A stretch of 64,000 nt of DNA from Nemopilema nomurai (Eukaryota > Cnidaria > Scyphozoa > Rhizostomeae > Rhizostomatidae). Below, piece by piece: positions 61,210 through 64,000 of the stretch. The stretch spans positions 38,243 to 102,242 of the forward strand of contig ML133488.1 of assembly GCA_003864495.1 (NCBI GenBank). The letters run 5' to 3'. Within the stretch, counting starts at the first letter, position 1. Each line of letters begins with the position of its first letter. The position numbers and the translations under genes were made by a program. Under the pieces are notes generated by a model. It searched no databases. It was not told the origin of the DNA and saw only the letters and a program-made list of their open reading frames with translations.

Positions 61210-64000
61210 GTCAAGGATGTAGTCATGCTGCCCAAAGCACGCGTTTTCTAAACTGTATCTATGAGATATAAAACATGATTGGTTCTAATCAAGTTGGGTT
61301 ATGTTTCGGGGCTCTTTGATGGCAAACATTGAATTTGTTCAAACAGACTCGTTACGTCATTGATTACGTAATTTTTTACACTAACACAAAGAAATATTAA
61401 GGTGATAATGTCATGAGAATCTATTAGAGTTTTAGTTGTGATAATTGAATCAGAAAATGCACCACCGACTGTAGCCAATTGTTGAATTTCCCATTAAATG
61501 TTACTAAGCACATGACGTCACTGTGATTGGGCCTCGGTTTCAAAACTTAAATAAGACAAGGCAGGTCACAAGTGAGGCTCTTTTATTTTATTGTCCGTAC
61601 GTTGACCAATTTGACTTTTATGCTTCTTATGCACGGCAATCTAATGGTGAGTGGTTGTCCCGTTGGGATGGCAATTACCTTTAGTTTTCTAGGGAATTAT
61701 TGGGTAACACGCTGAGCAATAATCTGTATTAGTCAGATTTTTCAACTGGTACAAGCGCTATTATTGGTGTAGGATAACCCTTGTTATGAAACCGAGGCCA
61801 TATCACGATATAGAGGCTCAGTGGCACAACGTGCATGTGGCTAGATTCTTGGTAACAAGCAGGAAACACGTCTGAAAATTTAATGGGGGGGGGGGTAGCA
61901 TGAATTTGTGGTTTATAGCTTATTCATTTCAGGAAAATGAAAGTGATTCGCACCGGCTTATGTATTGAAATTTTAAAATTGCATATTTTGGTTTAAATTG
62001 ATTTCTGTCTCTTTTTCGGCTTTGTTGTTTTTTGTGTTTTTTAACAGAATTTTTCGCTGAATGTAGGCATAATTGTGGACCCTCTATGATTTCGTTAATG
62101 TGCTACAGAAGTGAAACACGTATTTGCCCAAAACAACCAGGCATTTGCGGGTAACATTTTTGTCTTAAATCCCATTTAATTAGGCCAATGTGTTCCTCTG
62201 GTTCAACCCACATTGTGTTCACTACTATAGTATTAGGTCAATTCGTTGATTTCTCTATGTTTGTATCATTGTGGAAACAGTAGGATAGTTTGAATTTTCA
62301 TAGTTCTTTCGAGCATGATGAGTAATTTTCATTTCAAGGCTAGAAAAATACCGCTATTTTCCAGATTGTTTGTTTAATTTTTTTTTATTTTGTATAATCA
62401 AGGATTGAAAATTCATAATCGTGATTTTTGTATTATGCTTAAAATGATGTAAACATAAATGACCGTACAGAAGGCTGTGTTATTGAAACCAACCTTTCGC
62501 TAATAATTGTTGACGAATTGTTAAATCATTGGCAACTCAACGAAATCTATTGCCTTAAAATGATATATTGAATACGGGTATGATAAAAGTTTTAGTTTTG
62601 ACGTTCTTATGTGCAATAGTGATTAGTAAAAGTGCGTTTCTTGACAGTTTGATTTGAAAATGAAGTCATTATATGACGCTTCTGGCCTAGATCTGTGAAA
62701 TAGCGAGTACATTTTTCCCCTACAACAGACCGTTTATAAATATGATTTCTACAAAATTTGTGCTGTTTGTCCTTTGAGCTTTGACCTTTATTTTGGCCCA
62801 CTTTTTCGCTGACCTTGCAACCTAAATGATCCTCCAAAAACCAAACAAATTGTCAATGCTACTTGCAGATTCAAATCTTTGGAAGATAATTCTATATTTT
62901 CTACTCATCTTAATGTGATTACATCGGGTAATTTCAGTGGATTTTACTGTTGCTTCGTTCCCATTTGAGGGCACGAACAAGGTGAAACCACGTGACAAAG
63001 CTGGAACGAGGCTTGGCGGGAACAGTTCTCGTCACGCAATCACAACAAGCGTGCGGGCGGGCCTTTGAATGCAAGAACGCTGCAAAACTGAAGCAGATCC
63101 CAAAGGCGTGCCTTGTGCCGTTATCCACGCTCATGTTTATTCAAATTGCGAAATGATTTCCCTCTGTCAAGCAACAAACCACTCTGGCTCCAGTTCAGGT
63201 TCAATCGCTCAGTTTTGTTATCAGTATTGGACCCATTCGCACACTCATTAGCAGGGAGAATTGAGAAAGATGCAACGGTAAGATGAAATTTTCTTTACCT
63301 AATGGTGAGGAACTTGTACAAACAGTGCGAATATGAGAGAAAACGAGTGCCTTAATCTGGTCGTTTTTTATGCAATTAAAGCTTAGCAATTAAAAGACAA
63401 CTAACACGTTCTACATCTTCAATCGATAGCAAAGCTAGAAATATAGACATCCTAGAACAGCACTGAGTTTAAGTTAAACGGCGAGAAGGCTACGTAGTAA
63501 TATGGCACTTGATGAAGAGATGTTGGGTCGAGGTTCGATTACTGTACAAAGGCTCACACCCGTATGCCGCCATTATGAAATCGCCTCTTTTCAAATGGGA
63601 CAACAAATCAAGATGATGTTTATTAATAAACTTATCACGCTGCAATGTTTATGCTAGATAAAGCACCAGCAAACAACCTTTACAACTACAACAACTAATA
63701 ATGCTTTCAACCAAGTTGATGTTACTTCACGACCAAAAACACAACGAAGTACTTAGAGAAGACAATTCCTTGTCAATGTCTTCATGTCATCCACCTACAG
63801 GCGAAAAGATAATTTGAAAAGTTAAAGGTAGATCTTTGCCAATTGTGCAGGTTCAGAAGCATAAAAAATATTGAGTTAGTAACAAGAAGAGAACAAGTTG
63901 AAGCTAAGCATCGTATTTATCAATTCTGGAAAGGATTTGCTTAAGGCATCTTGGGGAATACGTGTAAATGAAATGCAGTTCTTACATGAAATGAAAGATG
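61210..64000. other. Terminal non-coding region
   Basis: No gene, RNA or repeat family recognised. It includes a run of ten G near 61886-61895. Open frames at 62607-63389 are short and without known domains. Confidence 0.4.

Overview
The window is a compact, intron-rich, AT-rich animal chromosome segment. It carries an axonemal dynein intermediate chain (so motile cilia), a mitochondrial PGP synthase, a DNAJC21 orthologue, an MFSD11-type transporter and a FERM protein. Short introns, MITE-like inverted repeats, a decayed LINE and a bacterial-style tyrosine decarboxylase gene fit a non-vertebrate metazoan. An anthozoan cnidarian is my best guess, but the sequence does not prove it. Gene models below were built by matching splice sites, intron phase and family conservation by eye. 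No alignment was run.

Layout. 0.9-9.0 kb (+): 12-exon PLP-dependent decarboxylase of the bacterial tyrosine decarboxylase type, with a long C-terminal extension and one apparent 1-base frameshift. 9.9-10.7 kb (-): broken rhodopsin-like GPCR. 13.8-14.0 kb (-): lone exon resembling a transposon-derived integrase N-terminus. 14.5-15.3 kb (+): intronless DUF1295 / steroid 5-alpha-reductase-family membrane protein. 17.8-19.8 kb (-): intronless DNAJC21. 23.9-31.1 kb (+): 12-exon FERM-domain gene with a LINE reverse-transcriptase fragment in intron 1. 32.1-32.9 kb (-): small unrecognised gene. 33.9-37.2 kb (-): PGS1 in 5 exons. 37.9-49.8 kb (+): DNAI2 in 14 exons, head-to-head with PGS1 across about 640 bases. 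51.3-61.2 kb (+): MFSD11-like transporter in 18 exons. 61.2-64.0 kb: nothing recognised.

The genes are unrelated housekeeping and ciliary genes, not an operon or cluster; only PGS1/DNAI2 share a promoter region. The accessory content is repetitive: a MITE family with three copies, a 2-kb element with identical 94-base inverted ends, a perfect 9 x 37-base minisatellite, and a 32-base minisatellite abutting a splice acceptor.

Two patterns run across the window. Several well-conserved coding exons carry indels that change only the length of short runs, which points to consensus errors rather than gene death. Three introns use GC-AG splice sites. I found no convincing new molecular system. The most unusual items are the decarboxylase, a possible ancient acquisition from bacteria, and the FERM gene that lacks its F3 lobe where a 24-base GT...AG remnant lies.
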